The position numbers and the translations under genes are program-made. The notes below the pieces were generated by a model. The model did no database searches, had not been told where the DNA came from, and saw only the letters and a program-made list of their open reading frames with translations. A stretch of 64,000 nt of DNA, taken from positions 17,832,875-17,896,874 of the forward strand of contig CM063247.1 of the NCBI GenBank assembly GCA_032158295.1, given 5' to 3'. Origin of the DNA: Pycnopodia helianthoides (taxonomy: Eukaryota; Echinodermata; Asteroidea; Forcipulatida; Asteriidae). Numbering within the stretch: position 1 is the first letter of the stretch; every line of letters begins with the position of its first letter. Positions 33,001 to 43,370 of the stretch are shown in pieces.

Positions 33001-33700
33001 TCAGGCAACGCTAGTCTGACAAGTTGAACGACGCATAGGAGAGGTGTGCAAGTCAGGGGTGGAGTCCAAAGGGAGGGGTGCTGTGGCAGGGATGGGATGT
33101 TCCTTGCGTCCAGGGGCATTGTAAAGCAGAAGGGCCTGAAGAGCTTGCGTGACGGGGCCAGCGGCTGCCGGGTGCTGAGGTGAGTCTTGGCAGAAGGTTG
33201 TTGGGAGAGGAGGCATCTGGATGACTGGTGGTGGTGGTGTTGGCAGGCCTGTTGAGTCATCCTCAGAGGCAAAGGGATCAGTGTGTGGCAGGTGAGGCTT
33301 GGTAGAAGGCGGCAGGACAGGGCTGCAGGATGCAGGTGTTACCACTTTGGCCGGAGGAACCAAGACTGCTGCTGGGCCGGGGGCTATGGCCAAAGGTGCA
33401 CGGGGTAGGACGGCATATTTGCATAGGAATTTTCTGTTGCCAAGTGTGACACGTCCAGAGCCGTCCATCTCATTACATATTGGTCAAACTGGCGCACCAC
33501 AACCACTAACCGGTCTTGTCCCATTTGATGAGGCTGGGGCCTGTCTGGTTTTGGATGCGACTAGTGGGGGGAGGACGCGTGTGTGTTGGGAAAGGCGCTC
33601 AGCTGTACGCATGTGGCGGTTTCGCAGGGCCTCTTCCTGCGAGAGGAGGGTCACCTGCCATGTCGTGTGGGGCTGGTACTTGCCAGGGTAAATGGGGATG
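33001..33700 (-). pseudogene. Gypsy integrase C-terminal part
   Basis: Broken frames give pieces of a gypsy integrase end: a FGRPIRNFIPIYPGKYQPH piece near 33,700, SQEEALRNRHMRTAERLS (about 33,600-33,650), a GDRVRLQNQTG-like barrel near 33,550, VRQFDQYV near 33,485, and MDGSGRVTLGNRKFLCKY at 33,468-33,415. A long Pro-rich tail follows (to 33,001), as in related elements. Frames change at least twice. Confidence 0.75.
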
Positions 33701-33779
33701 AAGTTTCTAATGGGTCGTCCGAAGATGCCTGTGGCTTGATAGAGGTGCGTGTCGCGTTCAGGGGTGTTGCGGTACTGAT

Positions 33780-34780
33780 GAAACAGTTGCCCTGTTTGAG
33801 GAGTTAGCGGAAGGGCAGCATCTGTTCAGTGGCGGCAAAGGCGTTTGAGACCAGGTTGACCAGGCCAAACCAGCTGCGGACATCAGTGATGTTGTGGGGG
33901 GTAGGGAAGTTCTGGATTGCCTAAAGATAGTGAGGGCAGGGACGTACAGTGGTCAGGTGAGTTCGAAGCCCGCGAATTCAACTGTTGTCTAGGCGAATAA
34001 GAACTTGGAAGGGTTCAGTGTGACGCCAATGCCTCCTCAATTGTGTCAGACCACACTGGGGTGTCATCCACGCATTTGGTTTTCTGTGGGATGTCTAAAA
34101 CGATCTCATTGAAACAGTGGCTGTAGCCGTCTCCTGAGGCGATGTAGCCTTGTGGGGCAACTCGGTACCGATAGCGACCCCATGGAGTGATGAATGTTGT
34201 GAGGTGGCGGTCTCGTTCATCCAGGGCAATGCTGTGGTAGCCATTCCATGCATCAAAGACGGTCTTGCGTGTGTGAGGGGGTACTGTACGTGCCTGATGG
34301 AAGGGTGACTGGGTGTGGCGAAGAGCATGGCGGTTAAGTGGTTGGAGATCAACTGTACGCCTTGGTTTGGGTGTGCGAACAGGGACTGGTTCAATGTCAC
34401 CGAGGCGCACGTCTTGGTCTAGGCCTGCCTTCACATCATCCTGCCAGTAAACGGGGACAGGGATTGGTGTGTGGTGAGCCACTGACCAAGCGGCAGGGTC
34501 GATCATGAGGTGCATTAGAAGGCCAGACATCATGGGAAGTGGCTGATGTTCACATACATTGAAGGTTCTTGACTGGAAGTGTTTGAGCAGCCACTTCTCA
34601 AGCCTATCTCGGTTCTCCTCTGTGGCTGGAAATGGGAGTGATGTGGGAGGAGGTGGTGGTACCTGACATCGAGGGCACTTACATGTACAAGTGTGGGCGT
34701 TGCAGGAATTGACACTGGTACTGCTGTGTTCGTGTGCCTCGCCGATCGAGGGGAACTTGTGAGATATCACGCCGAGGGCT
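33780..34780 (-). pseudogene. Gypsy reverse transcriptase
   Basis: Open frame 34,015-34,770. RT signs: PVYWQDDVKAGLDQDVRLGD, PKPRRTVDLQPLNRHALR, FDAWNGYHSIALDERDRHLT, FITPWGRYRYRVAPQGYIAS, and the catalytic box KCVDDTPVWSD. The box is CVDDT rather than YMDD, a known variant in a group of aquatic gypsy elements. The thumb continues in another frame (ITDVRSWFGLVNLVSNAFA, about 33,845-33,900) and then jumps to the integrase tail, marking the deletion near 33,780. Confidence 0.85.
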
Positions 34781-34983
34781 ACACAAGCTGTTTTGATAAA
34801 AAAGCCTTTCAGAGGAGTTGGTGAAGTATACTATTTGACGCGTCTCAATTGTCTCGTTTGAAGATTCTCAGGACAATGGCACCTGCAATACTAATGCCAT
34901 GGTTGTCTGCAGCAGTCATTTTCACAGTGACAGGGAGGAGATGATGCCTACTAAGTCCTAGTCTGGTAGGAGCTTCGTGCCAG

Positions 34984-36195
34984 CTAGGCATGACTGGCAT
35001 TCAGTGTCGGCCATGGCGTGGTAGGAGACAGCAGGGGTCGGGCTGAGGATGGAGGTGGGGCTTGGGCGTCGGACGAGACAGCTTTGATGGAGACATCGAT
35101 GAAGGGTTGGGAGTCGGATGCCCGCTTCTCCCACGCATCGCAGAACTCATTGTAGACATGGTGCTGGAGTGTGATTGCGTGGACGCTATGTGTCAGGATA
35201 TCACTAACGGAGAATAGGGAGTCAAAGATGGCAGTGGCGTCATTCAGTGAGAGGGGCTGTTGCTTGCGCAGTGACTGTGGTGAAGGATGCTGCATTTGGT
35301 GCACTTGTGATTGTACTCTTTCCTTTTTCATACGTTCTTGTCTACCCCGTCCGTGGCCTGGCTTGCCACAGTGACCCCTGAGTGAGGTTGCAAATACAGT
35401 TAGGAGTAGGTAAGGCTCGCAGTCGTCCCCTCTCTTGGCGCCTGTAGGAGCTGGCGGCAGACACAGTTGTAGTGGTGCCGCTCTCAAGGAGGCGGCTAGC
35501 TGACCTATTGCCACTCTCCTTTGCGTCGAGGTACATGTACCTGAGTGCCTCCTCCAGCCACATGTCTTGTTTTGATTCATCAAAAACGTCCAAGCGAATC
35601 TCTTCATCCTCGAGTACTGGATCAAGGCGACCCTAATCATAATGTTGCTGTAATCAACCTGTGTTTTGCAGGTGTACTCGATCTTGAAGCTACATACTCC
35701 CGCCTGACCTCGGAGGCATGCAGAGAAGGCACGCACTGGCTCATTGCGGTCTTGGCACATTTGCTTGAGTTGCATCCGTAAGACCATGACGTTTTCCTGA
35801 CGAACAGCAAGTGTCTTGATGTTGCTGAGAATGACCTGTTCATCACTGGAGGTGAGGGTACTGAAGGTCCGCGTGAGGTCTTTCAGCAGCGCCTTGTCGC
35901 AACACTCAAGGAGGTGGAAGACGATGTCTGAGCCTGTGAGATGTGTGGAGGCCTTGTAATCTGACCATTTCTGCTCAAAAGCCCATTCTTCACTTGTGCC
36001 AGCTGCTAATACTGCAGGCCGTTTCACCTTTTCAGCCTTGGCTGCCCCTGGGGCAGGTGCAGGTGTGGGGGCTTGGTTGACTGGGTGAGCAGTCCTCCCA
36101 TGCAGGTTGATCAGGCTGAGCAGGACCTCCGGAGGTGTGGAAGTAGGCCATGTAATGGTGCAGGCAGGTGTTGTGCAGGGGATGCTGATACTCAT
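34984..36195 (-). pseudogene. Gypsy Gag, frameshifted
   Basis: 403-codon frame starting MSISIPCTTPACTITW. The capsid part is clear: EEWAFEQKWSDYKASTHLTG, HLLECCDKALLKDLTRTF, and CLRGQAGVCSFKIEYTCKTQ. At about 35,600 the true frame moves to the 35,342-35,593 frame, where YLDAKESGNRSASRLLESG, a conserved capsid end of this gypsy group, is read. Protease remnants between 34,780 and 34,984 are too decayed to place. Confidence 0.8.
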
Positions 36196-36339
36196 GACGG
36201 ATGAGAGAAGAACTACATGTATACTGTCAGCATAAACAAGTAAGACTATTTGCTGTCTAATTAAAGCAATGCTGACAGTATCTGAAAATTAATAAAGTAT
36301 AGGGCAACTTAAAGGCTAATAAGAAGCTTAAGAGTCATA

Positions 36340-36660
36340 GTTCTCTAATCTTGCTCTATGGTCTGACGGTCTGCGATCCATTTCTAGAGATTCGGGATCA
36401 ACACCAATAAGATCCCAGCGATCACAGTGTCCAAAGATGAAGGTCATTCACGTCTGCATGCAGGTGCAGCAATTTTTTTCCTGACCACCACAGTACCACA
36501 CGGTATTGTACCACATACATCATAACAACATGTACATGTACATGTAGAATCCTCACAGTAGGCCTACAGAAAAAGATATTGCATACGGGTTGGACAGGAC
36601 AGTTAACTTTGGTAGGTAGATCTTTTCAACAATCTTTTCAACAAAAACTGTACATTGAAC
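36340..36660 (+). repeat. Composite repeat, copy 2, right part
   Basis: GCTCTATGGTCTGACGGTCTGC, then GTCCAAAGATGAAGGTCATTC, GCAGCAATTTTTTTCCTGAC and GGACAGTTAACTTTGGTAGG. These match 7,264-7,330 plus 12,225-12,400. Confidence 0.65.
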
Positions 36661-37618
36661 ATCTTGTGCGTTGAACAAAGGCACAGCGTGCTCGCTGTGT
36701 CCCATCAATGTTGCCGTTTCTAAATGTACCTAGAGCTCAAATTGTTTATTTGTGTACGTACAGTACCGATGTTTGGAGCACCAGAAGGCACAAGATTTAG
36801 GGATTTATCTTAAATAAATTTGTTGTTATACATGTATCATTGAAAGCACTGGTCTTTGGTTGCACTGACCTACTGTTGCATCAAAAGAATTGCTTACCGA
36901 AGTGGTGTCCAGTGCATACTTCACATTTCAGCCCGCTTTTTTGTGCCTGAGGCATTACAAGATCTTGGAGGCTGTTGTGTGCTACACATTTACAATATGC
37001 GATGGATGTATTGCCAAAAATAGTTGCGACTAATGTCGTAGTCACGACTACTTGACACACGAATTTCACTACTCACCCAGCACTAGTCGCTACATACATG
37101 TAACAAAAACAATTATAACAAAATTGTTTCATTGTTTGACCTAATTGAATTTGCTGAAATGTTCCATGCATCGCACATACGTTCTTGCAGATTAGCGGTT
37201 CATAAATCTTGAAAATGTTTTGAGCACACACTATTAACAAAAACAGAAACTGAAAAAAGGGTTTTCAGTTATCTTCTGAAAATATTGGTTACTTACTGAG
37301 CAAATTAAGTAAATGAATCTGCACACACGTGCGGAATGTACATGTTCAAAAGCAGTGTGGAAAAAAGGTGCAATTTAGCTGAACATTGTTCAGTTTAAAT
37401 TTATTGTGTCAATTAAGTTTGCACTCTGCCTACTTTAAGTGTAAACTATGAAACCAGTAACTTCAAGCAGTTTGTATCCTTATTTAAAACTAGATCTTAA
37501 TTTAAAACTAGAATATTGCATACATTGTACAAGACTTCTCAATCTCAGCAAAACTCTCCAATCTGATGAATTGTTAAGAATTTCACTTTTCTAATGCTAC
37601 ATGTAATAGTATAGCTAC
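36661..37618 (-). other. Tetraspanin intron, no feature
   Basis: AT-rich, no exon. The segment 37,470-37,515 has a short tandem duplication (TTAAAACTAGA). Confidence 0.4.
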
Positions 37619-37778
37619 AAATATTGACTGCTTCGAGTGGCTTAGTAAAACTAGTCACTCAAGGTGGTCCCCGGAGCAGCCTATCTTCCCGAGGCGAAGC
37701 CAAGGGAAGATAGATGGCTCCGGGGATCACCGAGAGTGACTAGTTTTACTACGCCACGAGACAAAGCAGTCAATATTT
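37619..37778. repeat. Long palindrome P4 with GGCGAAGCC apex
   Basis: Arms AAATATTGACTGCTT, GTAAAACTAGTCACTC, TCCCCGGAGC and TATCTTCCC with their reverse complements, around an apex CCCGAGGCGAAGCCAAGGG. About 160 bp with a few bulges. The apex is the complement-type version of the GGGCTTCGCC centre of P1 and P3. Confidence 0.8.
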
Positions 37779-37781
37779 GTT

Positions 37782-38212
37782 TTATAACACCTCTTCCTTT
37801 GATTCTATCTGTATACTTTAATAAAATTACGTATGTGGCAATCAATCGTCAAGCAAGAACTGTAAAATCTTACGTTGAAATACCAAGTTTTGACAAAATA
37901 AGAGGGTACCAGACTACTGCTGTTACGTTCGTTCTCTAAACCGTATTTTAAATGCACATATTTTGTTCATTACACTGGGTTCGAGGTTGTCAAGCAGCTC
38001 GTTTAAATCAATGTTTGAAGTCAATGTAATCAGGATACCAGGGTATCCATGCACTAGTACATCGGTTGCTAGGCTATCATTGAATAGTTTGTTGAATACA
38101 TGTAGTTCGTTTGGTCGATGAACATGTACAGTACAAGAGTAAAAATACACAACACCATGTGACACGCTCTTGGCCAATCAACAGATAGAATCAAAGGAAG
38201 GAGTGTTATTAG
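37782..38212. mobile_element. Small inverted-repeat element (MITE-like)
   Basis: ATAACACCTCTTCCTTTGAT then TCTATCTGT at the left, and ACAGATAGAATCAAAGGAAG then GAGTGTTAT at the right, form inverted repeats of about 29 bp. The 370 bp centre has no gene. It starts beside palindrome P4 and ends 22 bp from the donor side of the TM2 exon. Confidence 0.65.
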
Positions 38213-38234
38213 TAACTTGTGAGAAACAACCTAC

Positions 38235-38429
38235 CATTCCATGAAGACATTTGCTTTCTTTAAAAGCTCCACACAGCCCTGTCATTCCAATAACAAAGAG
38301 AAGGATTGCCAAGACAACCATGATGCCTGCTGGGGCCAACAACACAACTTTGTCCACGATAGAACCCGTCAAAGGACCAATGAAGCAGATCAATTTGATG
38401 GCTATGAACACACATCCTGCTGCAAGAGT
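38235..38429 (-). CDS. Tetraspanin exon: end of TM1, small loop, TM2
   Basis: 65 codons in phase 0, acceptor TGTCTCTGTTTTAG and donor GTAGGTTG. TLAAGCVFIAIKLICFIGPL ends TM1 and starts the small loop; GIMVVLAILLFVIGMTGLCG is TM2, followed by AFKESKCLHGM. The GxxGLCGAFKESKCL stretch is the most conserved tetraspanin signature after CCG. The preceding exon should hold the start Met and the first half of TM1, but no convincing candidate was found upstream in the window. Confidence 0.95.
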
Positions 38430-38599
38430 CTAAAACAGAGACAAAATAAAAGACTAAATAAAAACTGTACCGACACCAACCCACATTGCACTGACACTGA
38501 TGCACAGTGGTCAGGATTACACGAAGGTCAAAGTGATGACGTCATTGCTTTGAGGGTTGGAAACATCTAGGATACCAGTCTATCTACATTATGTAGTAA

Positions 38600-38750
38600 T
38601 GATGTTTAAGTAATAATCCACAAGAGAAACTGACTGGGTAAATTTTGAATAATTTGGGGTTGAACAAAGACATATTGACTACAGCAGGATATGAACCAAC
38701 GACCACCGGATTTTACGTGCCGATGCTTTACCAACTGAGCTATATAGCCC
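38600..38750 (-). mobile_element. tRNA-derived SINE, minus-strand copy
   Basis: Minus strand: GGCTATATAGCTCAGTTGG (A box) and GTTGGTTCATATCC (B box), about 73 bp of tRNA-like head at 38,677-38,749. The tail shared with the copies at 44.3, 61.2 and 61.6 kb follows (CAATATGTCTTTGTTCAACC, ACCCAGTCAGTTTC, ATTACTTAAACAT). Diverged, so an old copy. Confidence 0.75.
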
Positions 38751-38759
38751 TTGACTCTT

Positions 38760-39525
38760 TTAAATACTAAGCCAAGTATGATTTTTGGTGGCCACAAAAT
38801 CGTGTACAAATCAAATGGGATTTTTGACGGAAGGAACGAATTTAAGAAGAAGATAAACAAATAAAAATCTTGACAAAAACAAGAGCTGTTCCGACTACTG
38901 CATGTACAATGTACATGTATGTCAGAACAGCTAATACATTGTAATAACTTCAGCTGAGATTACCCTTTTTCAAATATCTTACTTTTGCACTACACCAATA
39001 TTATATTCTCAATTTATTGTTATAGTAACTTTTAGCCGAGTACATATAGTGTACAGAATACTAATGTGGACAAGTACCATGTAGTGATGTACTCGAGTAG
39101 GAGTACTTGGGCCATCAAGTATCGCTGCAAATATCCGAGTACCAAGTATTCTGATGTCCAATAACTAAGTACAACAGCCGAGTACAAGTCTACTAATTGG
39201 ATCTCCGAGTAGGAGTAGGTACATGTACTTTCACAAAATAAATATGACATGAATACAAAATGAAGCAGGCCTACATGTATGTAAAACACCGTGTGTTTCT
39301 TTTCTTTTTGCCGCATATTTATCTAATTAGCTTACTTAATTTTTTCAAGTAAAAATGGATTCATCACATCAGATTGCTTTAATTTTACTATTTCCAAATA
39401 TTTTAACATTTATTCTAGGCATTGGTAGAAAATTTACATCAAAATCTGAAACATTTTTTTTGATTTTCTCATAAAGTTTAAAAATTCTGTAATATGTGCA
39501 CTAACAATTATTGAAATTGTTTTGT
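38760..39525. repeat. AGTAC-rich degenerate repeat and flanks
   Basis: Between 39,035 and 39,235, GAGTAC or its complement GTACTC recurs about every 15-25 bp (GAGTACATATAGTGTAC, GTACTCGAGTAGGAGTAC, GAGTACCAAGTA, GAGTACAAGTC), forming many small palindromes. No gene in the rest of the stretch. Confidence 0.5.
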
Positions 39526-39529
39526 TTTT

Positions 39530-39715
39530 GACTAGGTGTTCGGCAAACAGCGGAAAACCTATTGTTATTTATGTGTAGGTGTTCAGTGATCAGCCCAAAA
39601 CCTAAGTTATTGTTCTGTTTTTTAGGTGTTTGGCGATCAACCGAAAGTTATTGCTCTGTTTTGTGTTTTTTAGGTGTTTGGCGATCAGCCGAAAACCTAA
39701 TCTTATTGTACTGGT
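39530..39715 (+). repeat. Short tandem array of a hairpin-forming unit
   Basis: Four units carry the core TAGGTGTTTGGCGATCAGCC followed by GAAAACCTAA, spaced about 45-60 bp. Within a unit, TTAGGT pairs with ACCTAA, and GGCGATCAGCC is symmetric, so each can form a small stem-loop. Copies are diverged. Confidence 0.65.
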
Positions 39716-40453
39716 TGTGCTTTTTTTCTGCCTCTTCTTCTGCTCCCTGACCCTGAACCTTCTCATCAAGATTTCGCAAAAAGTTAAATTCGCACGGACT
39801 TGAAACTTGGCATATTAAACTTGAACCTTAACTCGAACACCTTGTTTTTGTGTGTATTTAGTAACTACTAATCTATTTAATTATAGTAATATAATATTAG
39901 TATTACCATGGAGGAATCTCTACCTCCATGGTATTTTACTATTACTATTATTTTAGTATCATCGTATTACTTACTTTTTACAGTATGAGTCAAATGACTA
40001 TGTTACATGTATTGTATGTCTGAATCTCACTCTCAGACTCAGAGTCAGACTACAACGAACTTACCCAGAAAAGGAAAGACACAGCTATCATTAGGACCCT
40101 GGCAGAAATATTACAAAGACCCATCTTCATCGACGTTTTTAAATATTCCAACAGGTATTTATCGGCGTCTTTTTGTTGAGAAGCTCGCTGTTTTATGTAT
40201 ACGGTTAACAACGGTTTATCCTAGGTACAATGTAGTTTATCAATATCCCGTATTATTGCGTAGTGTGCTGCACAGTTAGCTAGCCCGTGATTAGCGTGTT
40301 TGTGATAGCGCCCTCTTTTGGCAGTGTGTCACAAATAGAGAATACAGGCGCGTCTCCATCCGTCATGCTTGAATCAAGACTAATATAATCCTGCACACGC
40401 GAATCATTGGCGACTTTCGTTTTATTTTTGTCTGTGAGGTTGACTTGGTTCCA
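39716..40453. other. No gene; one short hairpin
   Basis: TACCATGGAGG at 39,904 pairs with CCTCCATGGTA at 39,923. Small frames only. The 37 bp before 40,454 (TTTTATTTTTGTCTGTGAGG to GACTTGGTTCC) recur right of the next element. Confidence 0.45.
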
Positions 40454-41582
40454 TACGGATGCCGGATAGTGCCAGGTGATAAGAAGTGAATATTTTTTTC
40501 ATGAGCGCGAGAATATTTTTTTTGTACCATTTATCTGGCGGCCGCCACTTAATTATCTGGCGGCCGCCACTTATTATCCGGCGGCCGCCACATAATTATC
40601 TGGCGGCCGCCACTTAAAATTTGTTATATATATTTGATATTTTTTTTATATATATTATATGCGATCATTTGTATGCGATGTTTTGTGATATGCCATAATT
40701 TAATATTGTGCGATGTTACACCAATATATATTTGATGTTCGTTCTTATATATGTTCGAAAACGGAATTGTGTGATATAGTATGGCATCCTGTCCACTTGA
40801 TCCCCGTAACCTTGATGTTTTAGATCGGGCCAGACTATGGATGGTAAAGTATGGTTCACTGAGGTGGGCGTACGGGTTTAACTAGACGGGTCGCACTAAA
40901 AGCACTAAAGGCCATTTAAAACAACGTTTGAGCATAAATAAACCATTATATATACGTAGGAGACTCAAATGTATCTATAAAACCTTCATTCTGTTGAAAA
41001 AAATTGTATTTTTAACTGTAATTTTTTTTTTTTTAATACCCCGAAGTAGTAACAACCAGTAGTGTCCGCCATGTTGGCTTTGGAACGTACCTGGACGATA
41101 CCATTGTACTGCACATAATGCAAATTATCGCACATTATTATTACAAATTATTGCATATATATTACATATATTGCATACATAAAACGAATATTGCACATGT
41201 GTGACAATCCGTCGCATATAATGAGAAACATCGCACATACATTGTACATTATTGAATATTGCAACGTTTGACACGCCACAGCTCTCGTGTTGCCACGACT
41301 ACTTGATCTACCCATCCTGCTGCTCCGCTTTATGAGGTAAAAACTACTTCTAATCTCCTTTTTGATCCTTATTTATTTTTTGTACGTTTAGCATGACCGA
41401 GTGTCAAAATACAATGTACGCACTCAAAATCCGCAAAGTAAAGAACATGTAGTCCAGATTATTATGTGGCGGCCGCCAGATAATTAAGTGGCGGCCGCCA
41501 GATAAATGGTACAAAAAAAATATTCTCGCGCTCATGAAAAAAATATTCACATCTTATCACCTGGCACTATCCGGCTTCCGTA
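40454..41582. mobile_element. 1.1 kb inverted-repeat element with tandem GCGGCCGC units
   Basis: Inverted repeats of more than 100 bp start TACGGA(T/A)GCCGGATAGTGCC and include TTTCATGAGCGCGAGAATA. Inside each, a roughly 20-22 bp unit around TATCTGGCGGCCGCCACTTA is repeated in tandem, four times at the left (40,537-40,613) and twice at the right (41,464-41,506). The core TGGCGGCCGCCA is itself a palindrome. GTTCCA flanks both ends as a possible 6 bp target duplication. The centre is AT-rich (ATTGCATATATATTAC type runs) without a gene. A non-autonomous DNA transposon is the best reading. Confidence 0.85.
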
Positions 41583-43370
41583 GTTCCAAGTCTGTGATCT
41601 CGTTTTATTTTTGTCTGTGAGGTAGACTTGGTTCCAAGTCTGTGATCTTGGCTTTTTAGTCTACCTGATAGCCATCATTGCCTGAAATCGTTGCTAAAAC
41701 TACATTACCTCAGAGGGGGTCGTTTCTAACACTGTTTTAGAACAACAACAGCTCTCGGGTGCTCTTTACTATTGTGACCCTAAGGGACATCAAACATATC
41801 GTAGTCTAGGGAGACCGGTGTTTGAGGTGTCCCAGAAATCATCGCATGTGTCACACTGCGCGCGATGTTCTACCAAACATCGAGTATCCTCTCCCTTGAC
41901 CAAAACTTGGAGATAGGTAAGGTTCAACTGGACACACAGGTACAAAAATATGGCATACTGCCAGGGCCATAAATATTTTGTGTGGCCGCCTAAAAGGTTT
42001 CAAACACTATTCCAATTCACAACTCACTACGTGACACAACTTTCAGCCGAGCATTCTGGGAAAAAAATACAGAGGTCCAAAGAAGCCATGTGCGTTACAT
42101 CATTCCTTACACTCTGGAAAAATTAGTGTAGGCCTAACCCTCAAATTGGGAGGATGAATAAACATAAAGTGAAGGCTTATTTTATATGATGTTTATTAAT
42201 ATGACTGTGGGAAATCTATGTAATTGTATAACATTTAACCTGTTCAGTGTGAGGTGGGGTTTGTGTTTGTGTTTTGTGTGTTTGTTTTTTTTTTTGGGGG
42301 GGGGGCTTCTTCTTTTTCTTTTTTTACAATCACCCCCACCCCAAATTAATACAGAGTATTTTAATTGTTATCTAATAATTATATGTATGCGCCGCAAAAC
42401 ACCCAACTTTAAAATTGGAAATGTGTTTATTCCGCAGAACATGTGCACAGCGGATGAAGGCAGCATTTTGAAATTGATGACACTAGTAATAGGAGTGCCG
42501 TGTTTTACCACGGTTTCACTTATAATAACGCTCCAGTAAACAAATATAAATGTTCATAGATTTGCACATAACTTACATGGTATAAAGATGCTCTTGGCGG
42601 AAAACTTCCCTTGAAATAGTTTTGTTTGAAATGCTTTAGTTTATGAGAAATTAGTAAAACAATCACGGTGATAAAATCCGATGTTTAAAAACAGTGAAAA
42701 CATGTAAAGGGGTCTTTTACTGTTTTCTTGTGACTCTGGTGACCGATTGAGCTTAAATTTTCACAGATTTGTTATTTCATGGATATGTTGGGTTACACAA
42801 AGTGTGGATACTGGTAGGCCTATTTGACAATTACCAATGTTGTACGTGTGCCTTAAGCCTAAAGCATTAAAAGGGCATTCAATTATTACTGTTTGTTTTG
42901 ATGATTTATTAAATAAGAAACATAAAAAGACGCAAAACAAAAAATTACTGAGAGTTGACAGCAAAGAAACCTTTTCACACATTTTATTTATTATTTTTCA
43001 TTTGAAATTGATTGCATAACACCAAATGATACATTTTTTTAGTAAGAAAACAATATCTAATTTGAAAAACAAAAAGACAACTGCCGGCTATAGAAAGCCA
43101 TACCGAGTCTCACATAGCACTAGTAATCACTGCAGACATTGTCCCAAGCGATCACCGAGACATGCCTTGAAAACTGAGGTTCCACGCCAAATAAACGGGA
43201 CGCTATTATAGGCATCAAAAATCGGTGGTATCAAAGTTGCAACGTTCTGCCAGTTTTAATAGATGTTTGCATACTTCCACTAAAAAAGAAAAGTAATTAG
43301 TACATCAGTCGATACATTGCATTAGTAAAACAAAAAATCAATTAAAAGAAAAAGTCATGGTACCACGATA
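41583..43370. other. No gene seen
   Basis: Starts with two direct copies of TTGGTTCCAAGTCTGTGATC (the flank of the element to the left). Poly-T/poly-G run at 42,280-42,305. Short frames without known domains. Donor-like sites were examined for the missing tetraspanin start exon and not accepted. Confidence 0.4.

Larger units (their letters stand above)
32900..36230 (-). mobile_element. Ty3/gypsy element, internally deleted
   Basis: A minus-strand copy with gag at the right and the integrase tail at the left. Between the RT thumb and the integrase C-terminus, all of RNase H and the integrase core are gone, so the copy is only about 3.3 kb. LTR borders are unclear. It sits in a composite repeat, like the gypsy at 7.4 kb, but from a different gypsy lineage (GC-rich, CVDDT instead of YMDD). 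Confidence 0.8.
3921..38429 (-). other. Tetraspanin gene, six coding exons found, start exon missing
   Basis: Six phase-0 exons with GT/AG borders join into about 234 residues plus stop. In order: end of TM1, small loop, TM2 with the family signature GxxGxxGAxKESxCL, TM3, the large extracellular loop with CCG, a second CC, a single C and a final GC (six cysteines), TM4, and a short tail. The family organises membrane microdomains at the plasma membrane and endosomes. The tail has CxCxxLC cysteines of the kind palmitoylated in this family, then a tyrosine motif YQTL and a C-terminal GYRA. The six-cysteine loop and tyrosine motif recall CD63-type members, but orthology is not established. The missing part is roughly the first 15-20 residues. 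Introns are about 12.2, 0.9, 10.4, 8.8 and 1.5 kb; the three large ones hold most of the mobile elements in the left half of the window. Confidence 0.9.

Noticed and set aside
33299..33807. Plus-strand frames of 61-130 codons
   Set aside because: Antisense shadows of the GC-rich gypsy integrase tail.
40537..40613. CRISPR-like array of GCGGCCGC repeats
   Set aside because: Only four units without unique spacers, within the inverted repeat of a eukaryotic element.
42570..42620. Donor-like site on the minus strand, candidate tetraspanin start exon
   Set aside because: The in-phase translation is not hydrophobic and has no suitable start.
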